NCBI RefSeq assembly: GCF_000264995.1
Contig: NW_006767447.1
Location: 296,714-356,554, forward strand
Reading direction: 5' to 3'
Source of the DNA: Punctularia strigosozonata HHB-11173 SS5
Taxonomy: Eukaryota; Basidiomycota; Agaricomycetes; Corticiales; Punctulariaceae
DNA length: 59,841 bases
This document shows, piece by piece, positions 34,422-43,841 of this stretch. A model generated the notes under the pieces. The model had not been told where the DNA came from. It saw nothing but the letters and a program-made list of their open reading frames with translations, and searched no databases. Position numbers and translations under genes: made by a program. Each line of letters opens with the position of its first letter. Within the stretch, counting starts at the first letter, position 1.

Positions 34422-36507
34422 ATGCCACCGTGGAGCGAGAGACCTCCGCTGTTCAACAAGCGGCTCTCGGCACTACGGAAAGAAGAACTTCAGAGGCTCG
34501 CCGCACACTTGGGACTCGTCGACGACGGCACGGTGGCCGCACTCAAAGCTCGCGTGCGACAGAAGCTCTTGGCCGACATCAGATTCTATACAGACCACCC
34601 GGACTACAGAGCACTATTCACGAGACAAGAACTCGCCGATATCATCGACGAGGCATCGATCGCCTCCAGCTCCACGTTCCAAGGCATCCATCCAGAGCCC
34701 GGGACACCCCCAGCAGCCGACCAGTCCCAGGAGGACAGAAGGGGGGAGGAATCAGAGAGAGAAGGCGGGAGCAACGAGAGCTCGTCGAGCCAAGACGACG
34801 AGGGAGACGAGCAGGAGTCGCAGCTCCCACCCCCGTCAGACGACATAGGTGAGCGAGTCGTAGTCCAAGCCCATAGGAGGGGGCATAGGCCTTCCGCCCC
34901 CATCCCATCGGCGGCCATATGGTCGTCGATGTCGTCACCAGCGAGCGCATAGGCGCCGCGCTAGGCCATAGGGCCATGCCCGGTCGTCGACCATATGGTC
35001 GACACCATCCGCCATAGGGCACTCCACGTCACTCGCAGCCATAGGGCGTAGGGCTGACGCTCACACAGGTGGATTGGAACCACCGACCCCTCCGTCATCC
35101 CCAACGCCATCGAGGCAGGACGACCTCTCTCAACAGGGGCAATCCGGGGCGCGTCAGCCCAGCCCAAGCGCGGACCAGAGCTCAGATCCTACGGAACATC
35201 CATCGGGTCACCGGGGCCAGAAACGGCCGCGGTACAGGTCGCGCTCCAGACATCGTCGCCCTCACCGCTCCTCCCCACCCAGGAAGCGCAGAAGGCGGGA
35301 ATCTTCCCGCAGTCCCTCAAGCCGGTCCCCCAGCGACGAAGAGGAGAGCTCTCCCTCCCATAGAGGGAGACGCCGTTCGAGACATCGCCCGTCGCCGAGC
35401 AGCTCCCCATCCTCGTCGAGATCGTCCTCGAGAAGCTCTGGAACGAGCAGCCATAGTGGCAGGCGTTCACCGAGCTCGTCGCCGAGTCCGAGGAGGGCCG
35501 ACCACCGCGAAAGGAGGGATCGCCGGAGCCGGCGCTCTCCGCGCAGGAGGCGCTCACCGAGGCACCACCGGAGGCCAGACTGGCCCACTCATCGGGTCCA
35601 CGAGCCGTCAAAGGGTCCGCGCCGCCCCCAGCTCGTCAGGGGAAAGCAGGCCAAGGCGGATTGCTATTCCATCCCCGACCCGATTCGGAAGAAGTTCCAA
35701 GAAGGCTGGACGACACACATCCCTCTAAACTACCTGACCGACAAAGCCGTCGCGGAGTACGGCTGTGACACATCATCTCTGCTGACCGACATGTACGCCG
35801 TCGACCCAGCGAAAGGCCTCATTCAAGCGGAGAAGGTCTTGCCGTCCGCCGGAGAACTGAAGCTATCCTTCGGCGAATGGTACCAGGCGTGGAAACGCCT
35901 CCTTCAACTCATCAAGGCGTATTTTCGGAGTGACTACGAACGCTGGAGGAAGCACTTCGAGCGCATCTGCCGCACGGACGGCGCAACGTCAGAAAATTGG
36001 ACGTTATGGCTGGCGTATGACGCCAAAGTCCGCCGGCGCTGCCATTTGGAAGGCATCGACCCAGGCACCTTTCACATGAACATCTGGAGGAAGATTGAAC
36101 CGGCGCACATCCGAGCTCAGGTCATGGCGTCGCTTCAGCCCTTTCGGACCCATTCAGGACCGAAAAACTCCAACACCCGATCAGACCCGGCGCCGAGGAC
36201 CTCGACCGGACGCCACCAGCCGTTCGCGCCAAAACCCGTCGACCAGAAATGCTTTCTGTGCGGCGGGAAAGGCCACAGGGCGTCAGCCTGTAAGGCCGAG
36301 ACGCTCGTCAACGGCCAGCCAGTCAGGCTCACCCGAAGCGAGGACCGGTCAGTCAGGGACGCGAAAGGTCGACACTATTGCTTCTACTACAACATGGCCA
36401 GCGGTTGCACGAAGAAAGAAGTCAGCGCCTGCGCCAAAGGCGACCACAGATGCACCCTCTGCGGGGACGCCAATCACGGGGCCCAGGAATGCGCCATCGG
36501 GTGCTAA
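34422..36507 (+). CDS. Ngaro Gag, spliced: SAP domain, SR-rich, zinc knuckles
   Basis: Exon 1 (34422-34848) starts MPPWSERPPLFNKRLS and contains a SAP-type helix-turn-helix (LSALRKEELQRLAAHLGLVD...ALKARVRQKL), a fold that binds A/T-rich DNA or chromatin. A 220-nt intron, 34849-35068 (GTGAGC...CACACAG), keeps the frame and joins exon 2, which has no ATG of its own. Exon 2 holds a long SR/RS-rich region, a helical capsid-like part (SFGEWYQAWKRLLQLIKAYF), a CX2CX4HX4C knuckle (CFLCGGKGHRASAC), a Cys/His-rich segment (CFYYNMASGC) and a second knuckle (CTLCGDANHGAQEC). Gag packages the element RNA. Without splicing exon 1 would stop at 34952 as a 176-residue peptide. Exon 2 overlaps the RT frame by about 410 nt. 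Confidence 0.8.
34849..35068 (+). other. Predicted intron in Ngaro Gag, rich in CCATAGG motifs
   Basis: GT...AG limits and phase both fit. Inside are repeated CATAGG/CCATAGGGC words and two CCATATGGTCG palindromic words, not seen elsewhere in the element. It could be a regulatory segment; function unknown. Confidence 0.65.
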
Positions 36508-38152
36508 CCCCTTCCCCGTGGTCACGCCGTTCGTCGCGTCCCGCTGGGAAGCAACACTACGGAAGTTCGACTTGTCACATAGGTTTCCGGAGGTCGCGTC
36601 AAACATTGAGGACGGGTTCGATATGGGAGTATCATCCGTCTTAACCGAATCATATAACCCACCTAATCATAGATCAGCACTGGAGAATAGCGGGGCCATA
36701 GACGCTTATGTCGAGAAAGAGAGACGAGCCGGAAGGTACTCGGGCCCGTTTTCGAAGGCGCAACTCGAGTCGCGGATTGGATTCTTCCGAACGTCCCCGC
36801 TGGGGGCGGTCCCGAAGGCCGGCTCGCAAGAAATGCGCATGATCCAAGACTTCTCCTTCCCGCGCGACGAGCCGTCCCAGAAATCGGTCAACAGCGAAAT
36901 CGACGTAGACGCCTTCCAGTGCGAATGGGGTTCCTTCGCCGAGATGGCGCTCCTGGTCATGGACGCCCCGGTGAACGCGCAGGTCGCAACGCTGGATGTG
37001 GACGCCGCCTTCAGGTGTATCCCGATCCGCCCCGAACAACAACGCCATTTCGTAGTGAATTGGCGGGGCGACTACTGGATCGACCACAACGCACCCTTCG
37101 GCCCTTCAAGTTCCCCCGGGGTGTGGGGACGGGTGGCCGATTGCATGGCCGCCATCTACCTCGCGTCCGGCGTCGATGCCCTGAAGAAGTGGGTCGACGA
37201 CTTCGCCTTCTTCAGGTACCCCATCGAAGTCGGCCCCGGAGAAGAAACTCGCTACCGATACGACTTGAACGACATCTTGAAACTCGCGGAGAGCTTAGGA
37301 TGGCCCTGGAAGCCCTCGAAGACACGCGACTTCGCGTCGACATTCAAGTATCTAGGCTTCATTTGGGACCTGATCGCCAAACGGGTCTCAATTCCAGACG
37401 ACAAGAAGGCGAGATACGTCGAGAAGCTTGCGCCTTGGGTCCCGGGACGCTCCTTCACGCGAAAAGAGGCCGAACGCGTCCTCGGCACGCTCGTGCATTG
37501 CAGCCTAGCCCTTCCGGACGGCCGGTCGCGTTTAGTACATCTCTCGAAATTCGCAAGTTCCTTTCATCACTCGCTTTCCCCCTTCGCCAGACGGAGACCC
37601 AACTCACACATCCTAGAAGATATCGAATTCTGGCGAACCCACTTACAGCTCTCGGATTGCGGTAGCTCGCTTCGGGCCCCCGGAATCACGTCGTCATGCG
37701 ATCTTTGGGTCGACGCGTCGACGTCGTTCGGAGTCGGCGTGGTCATAGACGGCCTGTGGGACGCCTGGGAGCTCAAACCAGGCTGGAAGTCCAACGGGCG
37801 CGACATCGGCTGGGCCGAGATGATCGCAGTCGAGTTCGGCCTTCGTCTGGCCATCGAGAGAGGCGTCTCAGACGCCCGGTTGGTTATAAAGTCAGACAAC
37901 CAGGGCGTCATCGGCGCGCTGGAGGCCGGAAAGTCCAGAAACACGGAGCAAAACCGGGTCCTCCAGCGGGTCGTCGCCCTCATGCGCGCCGCAAACATCT
38001 GGGTCGTTTCAGAGTACGTCCCCTCGTGCCAGAATAGGGCCGACGAGCCTTCGAGAGGCGTGGCTCCAGCGGGTACAAACCGCGTAGATACAGTGTTCAA
38101 GATACCGTTCTGCGTCTCGGGCCTCATCGCTAAGGCCTCGTTAAGCACGTAA
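36095..38152 (+). CDS. Ngaro reverse transcriptase-RNase H
   Basis: The frame is open through this span, but the first ATG is at 36623 and family sequence begins around 36510 (PFVASRWEATLRKFDL), so translation probably needs a +1 frameshift from Gag or splicing. RT blocks: FRTSPLGAVPKAGSQEMRMI, DFSFP, VATLDVDAAFRCIPI, WIDHNAPFGPSSSPGVWGRV and the polymerase box WVDDFAFF (VDD). The connection has FKYLGFIWDL. RNase H (about 37695-38070) shows CDLWVDASTSFGVGV (D), WAEMIAVEFGLRLA (E), IKSDNQGVIGAL (D) and NRADEPSRG (D). The enzyme copies the element RNA and degrades the template. No Dam-like methyltransferase domain follows, which separates it from DIRS1 proper and fits Ngaro. Confidence 0.88.
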   Translation: MNRRTSELRSWRRFSPFGPIQDRKTPTPDQTRRRGPRPDATSRSRQNPSTRNAFCAAGKATGRQPVRPRRSSTASQSGSPEARTGQSGTRKVDTIASTTTWPAVARRKKSAPAPKATTDAPSAGTPITGPRNAPSGANPFPVVTPFVASRWEATLRKFDLSHRFPEVASNIEDGFDMGVSSVLTESYNPPNHRSALENSGAIDAYVEKERRAGRYSGPFSKAQLESRIGFFRTSPLGAVPKAGSQEMRMIQDFSFPRDEPSQKSVNSEIDVDAFQCEWGSFAEMALLVMDAPVNAQVATLDVDAAFRCIPIRPEQQRHFVVNWRGDYWIDHNAPFGPSSSPGVWGRVADCMAAIYLASGVDALKKWVDDFAFFRYPIEVGPGEETRYRYDLNDILKLAESLGWPWKPSKTRDFASTFKYLGFIWDLIAKRVSIPDDKKARYVEKLAPWVPGRSFTRKEAERVLGTLVHCSLALPDGRSRLVHLSKFASSFHHSLSPFARRRPNSHILEDIEFWRTHLQLSDCGSSLRAPGITSSCDLWVDASTSFGVGVVIDGLWDAWELKPGWKSNGRDIGWAEMIAVEFGLRLAIERGVSDARLVIKSDNQGVIGALEAGKSRNTEQNRVLQRVVALMRAANIWVVSEYVPSCQNRADEPSRGVAPAGTNRVDTVFKIPFCVSGLIAKASLST

Positions 38153-38184
38153 TTATTATTGCTACCTCAGCGTTACATACAGAA

Positions 38185-38200
38185 AGAGAGAGAGAGAGAG
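38185..38200 (+). repeat. (AG)8 microsatellite
   Basis: Perfect AG run in the 124-bp spacer between the RT-RNase H stop and the recombinase start of the Ngaro element. Confidence 0.9.
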
Positions 38201-38276
38201 CATGGACCGAAGACGACAAGCGCGTCGAACAGCATAGAGGCGGGAGACGCCGTCGCCTCTCTCCCAAACAACTTGC

Positions 38277-39437
38277 ATGCGTTCCTCGACGGCGACGACC
38301 TCCTCACACAAAGCCGGCTGGCGGCGTAGCTCGCGTCACCCCTCGCCAACCCACTCTACATCCGATTTCTTTTCCTTACCTCACTCCAAGTCGCGGGCGT
38401 CGAAGATTCACAACCCGAACAACATCAGGCTATCAAAGTCAACGGAGCACCACTTGGCGAAGGCCCTCCATCACGGGTGGGCCCCTTCGACGCTGAAAGG
38501 CTACAACAGCGCCGTCAACAGATTCATCCGCTTCTGCAAGAAAGAGAAGATAGATCGCCGCTTCTGGCTCCCCGCGGACGAACTGGTCCTGTGCGCATTC
38601 GCCGCATCCAACGAGGGCCTCCGGGCAGGCAGCACGGCGAGGAACTCCATCGCAGGACTGAAAGCCTGGCACGCGGCCCAGAACGCGGACTGGAAAGGGG
38701 GTAAGCGTCTCAAATACGTGCTGAATGGCGTGGAGAACAGACGCCCGGCCCTCTCCCGCCTCCCACCCCGCCTTCCCGTCAGTCGGGGCATGCTTCGCAT
38801 CCTGAGGGCGAACTTAGACTTATCGAACCCGGTAGACATTGCCGTCTTCGCCGCCGCCTGCCTGGCCTTTTGGGGACAGTGCCGCCTGGGGGAACTACTC
38901 CCCTCCTCGACGACTCCAGCCACCTCGAAGAGAACCCCTACCCGGGCCAGCCTCACCTTCCCTTCACCATCCTCCCCATCGCACACTATCCACCTCCCTT
39001 CGACGAAGACTCGGTTCAGCCAAGGGGAGGACGTCGTCATCCTGAACCAGCACGGCTCATCGGACCCCGTTCGGGCCCTCCGCCACCACCTGTATTGGAA
39101 TTCCCCCGCCGCGGGCGACCACCTCTTCGCCTACCGAACATCGTTCGGCACTCGCCCGCTCACCAAGCGCTTTTTCATGAGTAGATGCAACTCCGTCTGG
39201 ACGGCAGCCGGCCTACCAAGATTCACCGGACATTCGTTTCGCATCGGCGGCACCACCGAGTTGTTACTCGCCGGCGTGCCTCCGGAGATCGTCAAGAAGG
39301 CTGGCCGATGGTCTTCGGACGCCTTCCTACGCTATTGGCGGATGGCCGAGGATATCCTCCCGGCGCACATGCAGCGCGTCCCTCTGAGGACCACAAGACG
39401 CATTCGGGGACGACCCAGTCCGCACGGTGGGGGCTAG
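38277..39437 (+). CDS. Ngaro tyrosine recombinase (YR)
   Basis: 386 residues from the ATG at 38277. The N-terminal SAM-like core-binding region reads HHGWAPSTLKGYNSAVNRFI and NSIAGLKAWH. The catalytic domain has AFWGQCRLGELL (first Arg), a Lys in LPSTKTRFS, GHSFRIGGTTELLLAG (HxxR) and KKAGRWSSDAFLRYWR (the nucleophilic Tyr), so all key residues of the R-K-HxxR-Y set are visible. The enzyme integrates the circular DNA copy at a short shared core, which explains the missing target duplication. Its 3' end stops 31 bp before B1. Confidence 0.92.
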   Translation: MRSSTATTSSHKAGWRRSSRHPSPTHSTSDFFSLPHSKSRASKIHNPNNIRLSKSTEHHLAKALHHGWAPSTLKGYNSAVNRFIRFCKKEKIDRRFWLPADELVLCAFAASNEGLRAGSTARNSIAGLKAWHAAQNADWKGGKRLKYVLNGVENRRPALSRLPPRLPVSRGMLRILRANLDLSNPVDIAVFAAACLAFWGQCRLGELLPSSTTPATSKRTPTRASLTFPSPSSPSHTIHLPSTKTRFSQGEDVVILNQHGSSDPVRALRHHLYWNSPAAGDHLFAYRTSFGTRPLTKRFFMSRCNSVWTAAGLPRFTGHSFRIGGTTELLLAGVPPEIVKKAGRWSSDAFLRYWRMAEDILPAHMQRVPLRTTRRIRGRPSPHGGG

Positions 39438-39468
39438 CCGGTCGCGCGCTCCGTCTGGGGTGCGGTTT

Positions 39469-39587
39469 GGGCGAGCCGTTCACGCTCGACCCCGGCCCAC
39501 GCCCAAGCTGATGCTTCACCCCCACCTTCAGGTGGCCCTCGCATCGTGTCTCCACCTCCGGACTGAAGGACCGCCGCCCGCCCAAGA
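39469..39587 (+). repeat. Ngaro split direct repeat B1
   Basis: 119 bp from GGGCGAGCCGTTCACG to GCCCGCCCAAGA; identical by eye to B2 at 39855-39973. It joins A2 directly at 39587/39588, which reproduces the junction of the circular intermediate. Confidence 0.92.
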
Positions 39588-39714
39588 GTGGGCGCACCGG
39601 AGCGGAGGTCACGTGCGGCGGTGCCGATTCTTGGGCGGCAGAGGTCGCCACGTCGGCTCTTCGCTCTCGCGGCCAGAGTCGACGAAGAGGACTGCCCTCG
39701 GGGCTCGCTTTTCG
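39588..39714 (+). repeat. Ngaro split direct repeat A2
   Basis: Second copy of the 127-bp left-end repeat. A unique 140-bp spacer (39715-39854) separates it from B2. Confidence 0.92.
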
Positions 39715-39854
39715 TCCCACCCTCCTCTCCCTTGTATCATCATCGCACCATAGGCAGTTTAGCACATCAGATCCATGAATTTGTAAGGTCACGAAGACCC
39801 GAATCGTTACAAAGAGGATACAGAGACACGGCGTGAGAGCCGCCGAGTGGCCCG

Positions 39855-39973
39855 GGGCGAGCCGTTCACGCTCGACCCCGGCCCACGCCCAAGCTGATGC
39901 TTCACCCCCACCTTCAGGTGGCCCTCGCATCGTGTCTCCACCTCCGGACTGAAGGACCGCCGCCCGCCCAAGA
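39855..39973 (+). repeat. Ngaro split direct repeat B2 (right terminus)
   Basis: Second copy of the 119-bp B repeat. It ends CCCAAGA and is followed at once by the resumed repeat X (TAGTACGCG). Confidence 0.92.
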
Positions 39974-40000
39974 TAGTACGCGTTAACGCAAAACTCAATA
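39974..40000 (+). repeat. Repeat X, copy 1 right part
   Basis: TAGTACGCGTTAACGCAAAA here equals 43167-43186. With 34164-34263 it restores an uninterrupted X, so the Ngaro insertion added no base. It is followed directly by the Harbinger arm. Confidence 0.75.
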
Positions 40001-40433
40001 GAGCTGATTTGCAGCGAGTAAATATTGAGATCGCAATGTTTTTTGGCGCTCCAGACATCTTGGCGTTCGCGACATGCTGAATTGTCGCTAGCTGCGGGCG
40101 GCGTCTTCATATATTGAATAGTGTCATGCTCGACATCATCGGTGGAGCTTCACCACCTCAGTACTGTCTATAAACTGCGAGCGGACTCCTCGTCGTGCTC
40201 AGATGACCCCCCATGGATTTGTTTAACTTCGATGGTTTGCCCAAGTCGCCTCGGTGTCTAGTCGATGACCCTCTCCCTTACACCGCCACTTCTGACTCCT
40301 TGCTTGAACCGTCTCTCGCTGGCAACAACTTCGCAGACTCTGCTGGTCACGGAGATTCGTGTGCAGTAGGCCATGGACTCAGGGGGTCTGATGCGCTTGA
40401 CGTGGTACGTGATGATCTGCACCGTGAGGCTTA
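40001..40433 (+). repeat. Harbinger inverted arm, left
   Basis: Same length and, by eye, same sequence as the reverse complement of 43842-44274. It contains the terminus, a presumed promoter and the complete first coding exon (40213-40404) of the Myb-like gene with its GTACGT donor. Confidence 0.85.
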
Positions 40434-41673
40434 ACATCGGTACTAACATGTCGACAGACCTATCTGCCAACCCAGCCGCATATCGCCTATCCGGTCACCT
40501 TACCTGCCCCTTGTTCTTCACAAGCGCTCCCCTCTACCACATCTGGCCCTGCAGGCATTGCACCAGCCATCATCGAGGCTGGGCAGAACATCCACAAAGG
40601 AGCCTCTGTGTCGGAGGCACCGCAGCCATCTGGAGGACATGCAGCGCATCAAGACTCGCATCGCCCGGCCAGCAAGAGTCCCTCGCCCCCACCACCGCCC
40701 CCACCACCTCCGCAGGCACCACCATCGCCGACGCAGCTATCCCAGAGGTCGCAGAAGAAGCCTCGGACACGCTTCACATCAGGTGAACTCTATGAGCTCG
40801 CCAAGAAGACCGTCGACGTCAATCCGTACGGCAAGCCTCACGGCAAGGTCACACAGGCCTGGATGCAGATTGCAGAGCACCTTCACGCCCGTGGAATGTT
40901 TGAACATAGCAGTGTGCAAACAATCAAGAACAAGATGAACGCTATGGTCGCGTATCATCAGGTATGCTTTTGCATTGTATCGCTCATTCCTCTCGTCTGA
41001 CATCTTGCACCTAGGGCACGGCACAGAGTGTTAGCCATGACATACAGTCCGTACTCGATGGTGTGGGTGGGGTCAGCTTCGGCGCCATCCTTGACACAGC
41101 CGTCTCGCAGAAGGAGGAGGCTCGTGACATGAACAGTAAGTCAAAGGCTCAAAACGAAAAGGTATGTTCACTCATACATCTGTATTGTAGATGCTCATCT
41201 CTACTAAATAGAAAAAAGCAAAGGATCGTGAAGGTGGTGCACACATCCGCGCCGCTGCCATGAAGACTTTGAAGTGGCGTAGGTCTGACACCCCATCAGA
41301 CTCAAACGACGGCACAAACTCGGAGAACGACCTGTCGGTTCGCGGTGAACATTCGGAAGCCGACCACAGCGACGTCAGCAAGGAGGTCGGCGAGCAACCT
41401 TTGTCGAAGCGACAACGTACGGACGAGAAGACCCACGAACTGCTCCGCGAGATCGTCAACATCACATCCACTAATTTTCACCATCTTGAGACTATCCAGG
41501 CGCAAACTGTTTCTGAGATCCGGCGTTTTGTAGATGTGCAGGAGCATGGGAACACTATTGTTGTCGCTGCTATCGAAGGCCTCGCAGACCAATCGAGTTC
41601 GTCTCTTCGTTCTGACAGTTCGCAGCCGGATGCTGGTGTAGGTGGTGATTGGCCTGATGATAAGGAAGTGTAA
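40213..41673 (+). CDS. Myb/SANT-like DNA-binding protein of Harbinger element
   Basis: Four exons by eye: 40213-40404 (MDLFNFDGLPKSPRCLVDD..., inside the inverted arm), 40458-40961, 41015-41161 and 41212-41673. After a Pro-rich stretch (PPPPPPPPPQAPPSP) comes a helix-rich DNA-binding domain: RFTSGELYELAKKTVDVNPY, VTQAWMQIAEHLHARGMF and HSSVQTIKNKMNAMVAYHQ, a trihelix/Myb-like arrangement. The C-terminal part has DTAVSQKEEARDMNSKSK, a basic segment (KKAKDREGG, LKWRR), the nuclear-type signal SKRQRTDEK and a coiled region (LLREIVNITSTNFHHLETIQ). In Harbinger elements this second protein brings the transposase to the nucleus and to the transposon ends. The frame is intact; exon 1 linkage depends on the donor at 40405. 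Confidence 0.75.
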
Positions 41674-41753
41674 TGTCTCGTTCGCATGCAGCTGCTCGTA
41701 CTCCTCATGTATTTATATGTATTCTTATGTGCATACTCTGCGTTCAGATTTCG

Positions 41754-42998
41754 CTACCTATGGAGATACTCTTGTAAGCTAGGAGGTGCACATTCAAAGA
41801 ATTGAGAAGTCTGATTAGGCCGGAGACAGTTCATAGCGTTTGCAAGGAGGACTCCGACACGATAATAACAACCGACAGGAGATGAGTATACCCGCATTTT
41901 GCTCGACGACCGGAGGAAGCCCCACTTATTGAGAACATTGCCAAAGACGTGCTCGACCTCGATCCGTAGCGCAGACATCTGTTTATTGAACTCCAACTCC
42001 TGACGTGTTCGTTCACCTGGCCCTGAGAACGGACTGATCAGCACGTCACTCAGGCCATAGGCCGGATCCCCAAAGAGGTGATAAAAGCTTTCCGTGCCCG
42101 ATGTTCCATCGTTTGGCCGCTTTGCGTGTTCGCGGCACCAATCGAGCAGCCCACTGTCTGCGAGGAGGAAACCATCGGCTCGACGCCCTTCTACCGGTCC
42201 ATGTAGATGACCTATGAGCCCGTTCGGCAGCGCGAGGGCTTGAAACTTGATCGCATGATGTTTCTTATGGCCGTTGTACGCCTGACGCTGGAATCGTGTT
42301 GGTCGGCACACCTCCCGTATGGTGCAGTCAATGAACGCCCATATATGTGTTGACATCACCCCTGCATTCCTTATAGCTTTGGCGTAGGTCTCCAAATGCG
42401 AAGGCGAAAGGAGGCTCTCATGATCGAGGCCGAGTAGATGTCCCCAGCTCTGGTCAAGGAATATGACCATCTCGTTGACAATCTCTGACAGCGCTGATTC
42501 CGACCTTCGGTACTTGATCGTCAACTCGTGAAGGTCTGCTGCACTCCGGAAGCGGGCACACAAAAGGCAAAATGCCTCAATGGCTGAGCAGTTATATCGA
42601 GAGCGGGTGATGAACGGGTTGGGAACTTCGAAAGCTTGCACAAGTTTCATTATCTCGTCAGCTCTGAACCTTTGTGGCATTTGTCAGGTGCTGCTCACAT
42701 CTAGCAGCATATGGTCATAAACACACCGAAATTCTGCCAAACAATAGTCGTCTCCGACAGTTTCAAGCCAACAGCTTGTGATGCGGGTTCCAGATGGTCG
42801 GGCGCGGGGCACAAGAGGACTCCGTTGTTTCTCTTCTTGGAGGAGGCTCATGGCAACTGGGAGACTGGTGGACAGCAGGTTGTTGTCGCACGAGACAAGG
42901 CTCGAGCTCAGCAAAGTGGTAGGGAGTGTCGGCCTGGTGTACCAGAGTTTGAGCATACTTAGGGCCAGGCGATGGCGATGTTTCTTATGTCTGGCCAT
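41754..42998 (-). CDS. Harbinger-type DDE transposase
   Basis: Two exons by eye. Exon 1 runs from an ATG at 42998 (MARHKKHRHRLALSMLKL) to EF/R near 42729. A short intron of about 50 nt joins it to FRADEIMKLVQAFEVP, and exon 2 runs to 41754. The catalytic domain (DDE_Tnp_4 type) shows AFIDCTIREVCRP (first Asp), NGHKKHHAIKFQAL, GPVEGRRADGFLL, HLFGDPAYGLSDVLI (second Asp) and RIEVEHVFGNVLNKWG (Glu). No stop interrupts it, so the enzyme may be active. An alternative first exon could be supplied by the right arm (43871-44062), as on the Myb side. It cuts the DNA at the terminal inverted repeats for cut-and-paste movement. Confidence 0.85.
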
Positions 42999-43066
42999 AG
43001 CGCAAAGAGCTAAAACGTTGAGTAGGAGAACTAGGCGGCGCTGGATGATTTTGACAAATATCATTA

Positions 43067-43186
43067 GAGCTGATTTGCAGCGGATACATATCAAATTTTC
43101 GTTAGCATCGTGCTGGCTGTACAATGTTTCTCACGCACGCCCTCCATGTCGTGTGCAATTTGAGTGTAGTACGCGTTAACGCAAAA
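43067..43186 (+). repeat. Repeat X, copy 2
   Basis: Uninterrupted copy of X that runs into the N gap; it serves as the empty-site reference for the Ngaro insertion. It lies 68 bp upstream of the transposase start. Together with the right arm it brackets 43067-44274 as a possible non-autonomous element ending in the same 16-nt termini. Confidence 0.75.
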
Positions 43187-43841
43187 NNNNNNNNNNNNNN
43201 NNNNNNNNNNNNNNNNNNNNNNNNNNNNNNNNNNNNNNNNNNNNNNNNNNNNNNNNNNNNNNNNNNNNNNNNNNNNNNNNNNNNNNNNNNNNNNNNNNNN
43301 NNNNNNNNNNNNNNNNNNNNNNNNNNNNNNNNNNNNNNNNNNNNNNNNNNNNNNNNNNNNNNNNNNNNNNNNNNNNNNNNNNNNNNNNNNNNNNNNNNNN
43401 NNNNNNNNNNNNNNNNNNNNNNNNNNNNNNNNNNNNNNNNNNNNNNNNNNNNNNNNNNNNNNNNNNNNNNNNNNNNNNNNNNNNNNNNNNNNNNNNNNNN
43501 NNNNNNNNNNNNNNNNNNNNNNNNNNNNNNNNNNNNNNNNNNNNNNNNNNNNNNNNNNNNNNNNNNNNNNNNNNNNNNNNNNNNNNNNNNNNNNNNNNNN
43601 NNNNNNNNNNNNNNNNNNNNNNNNNNNNNNNNNNNNNNNNNNNNNNNNNNNNNNNNNNNNNNNNNNNNNNNNNNNNNNNNNNNNNNNNNNNNNNNNNNNN
43701 NNNNNNNNNNNNNNNNNNNNNNNNNNNNNNNNNNNNNNNNNNNNNNNNNNNNNNNNNNNNNNNNNNNNNNNNNNNNNNNNNNNNNNNNNNNNNNNNNNNN
43801 NNNNNNNNNNNNNNNNNNNNNNNNNNNNNNNNNNNNNNNNN
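43187..43841. other. Assembly gap, 655 N
   Basis: Run of N inside the Harbinger element. Open frames reported across it carry no information. The gap starts and ends in repeated sequence, consistent with an assembly failure in an inverted or repeated structure. Confidence 0.99.

Larger units (their letters stand above)
34264..39973 (+). mobile_element. Ngaro-type tyrosine-recombinase retrotransposon, apparently complete
   Basis: This 5,710-bp element has the split direct repeats that define Ngaro/DIRS elements. A1 (34264-34390) is repeated as A2 (39588-39714), and B1 (39469-39587) as B2 (39855-39973), in the order A1-genes-B1-A2-B2. It encodes Gag (SAP domain, SR-rich region, zinc knuckles), RT-RNase H and a tyrosine recombinase. 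There is no integrase, protease or LTR. The outer ends join a 127-bp repeat X that is uninterrupted at 43067-43186, which shows a precise insertion without target duplication, as expected for recombinase-driven integration of a circle. All domain motifs are present and the recombinase frame is open, so it may be recent and active. Confidence 0.93.

Noticed and set aside
34453-35068. Separate small protein from unspliced Gag exon 1 (to 34952)
   Set aside because: The tail after 34848 is low-complexity CCATAGG sequence; splicing gives a continuous Gag with matching phase.
38277-39437. Crypton DNA transposon recombinase
   Set aside because: The recombinase stands next to RT-RNase H and inside the split repeats, so it belongs to the retroelement.
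34264-39973. LTR retrotransposon (Gypsy or Copia)
   Set aside because: There are no LTRs, no protease or DDE integrase. The repeats are split as A1-B1-A2-B2 and a tyrosine recombinase is present, which defines a Ngaro/DIRS element.
43067-43186. Repeat X as a solo LTR
   Set aside because: It shares the 16-nt inverted terminus of the Harbinger arms and lacks TG...CA ends.
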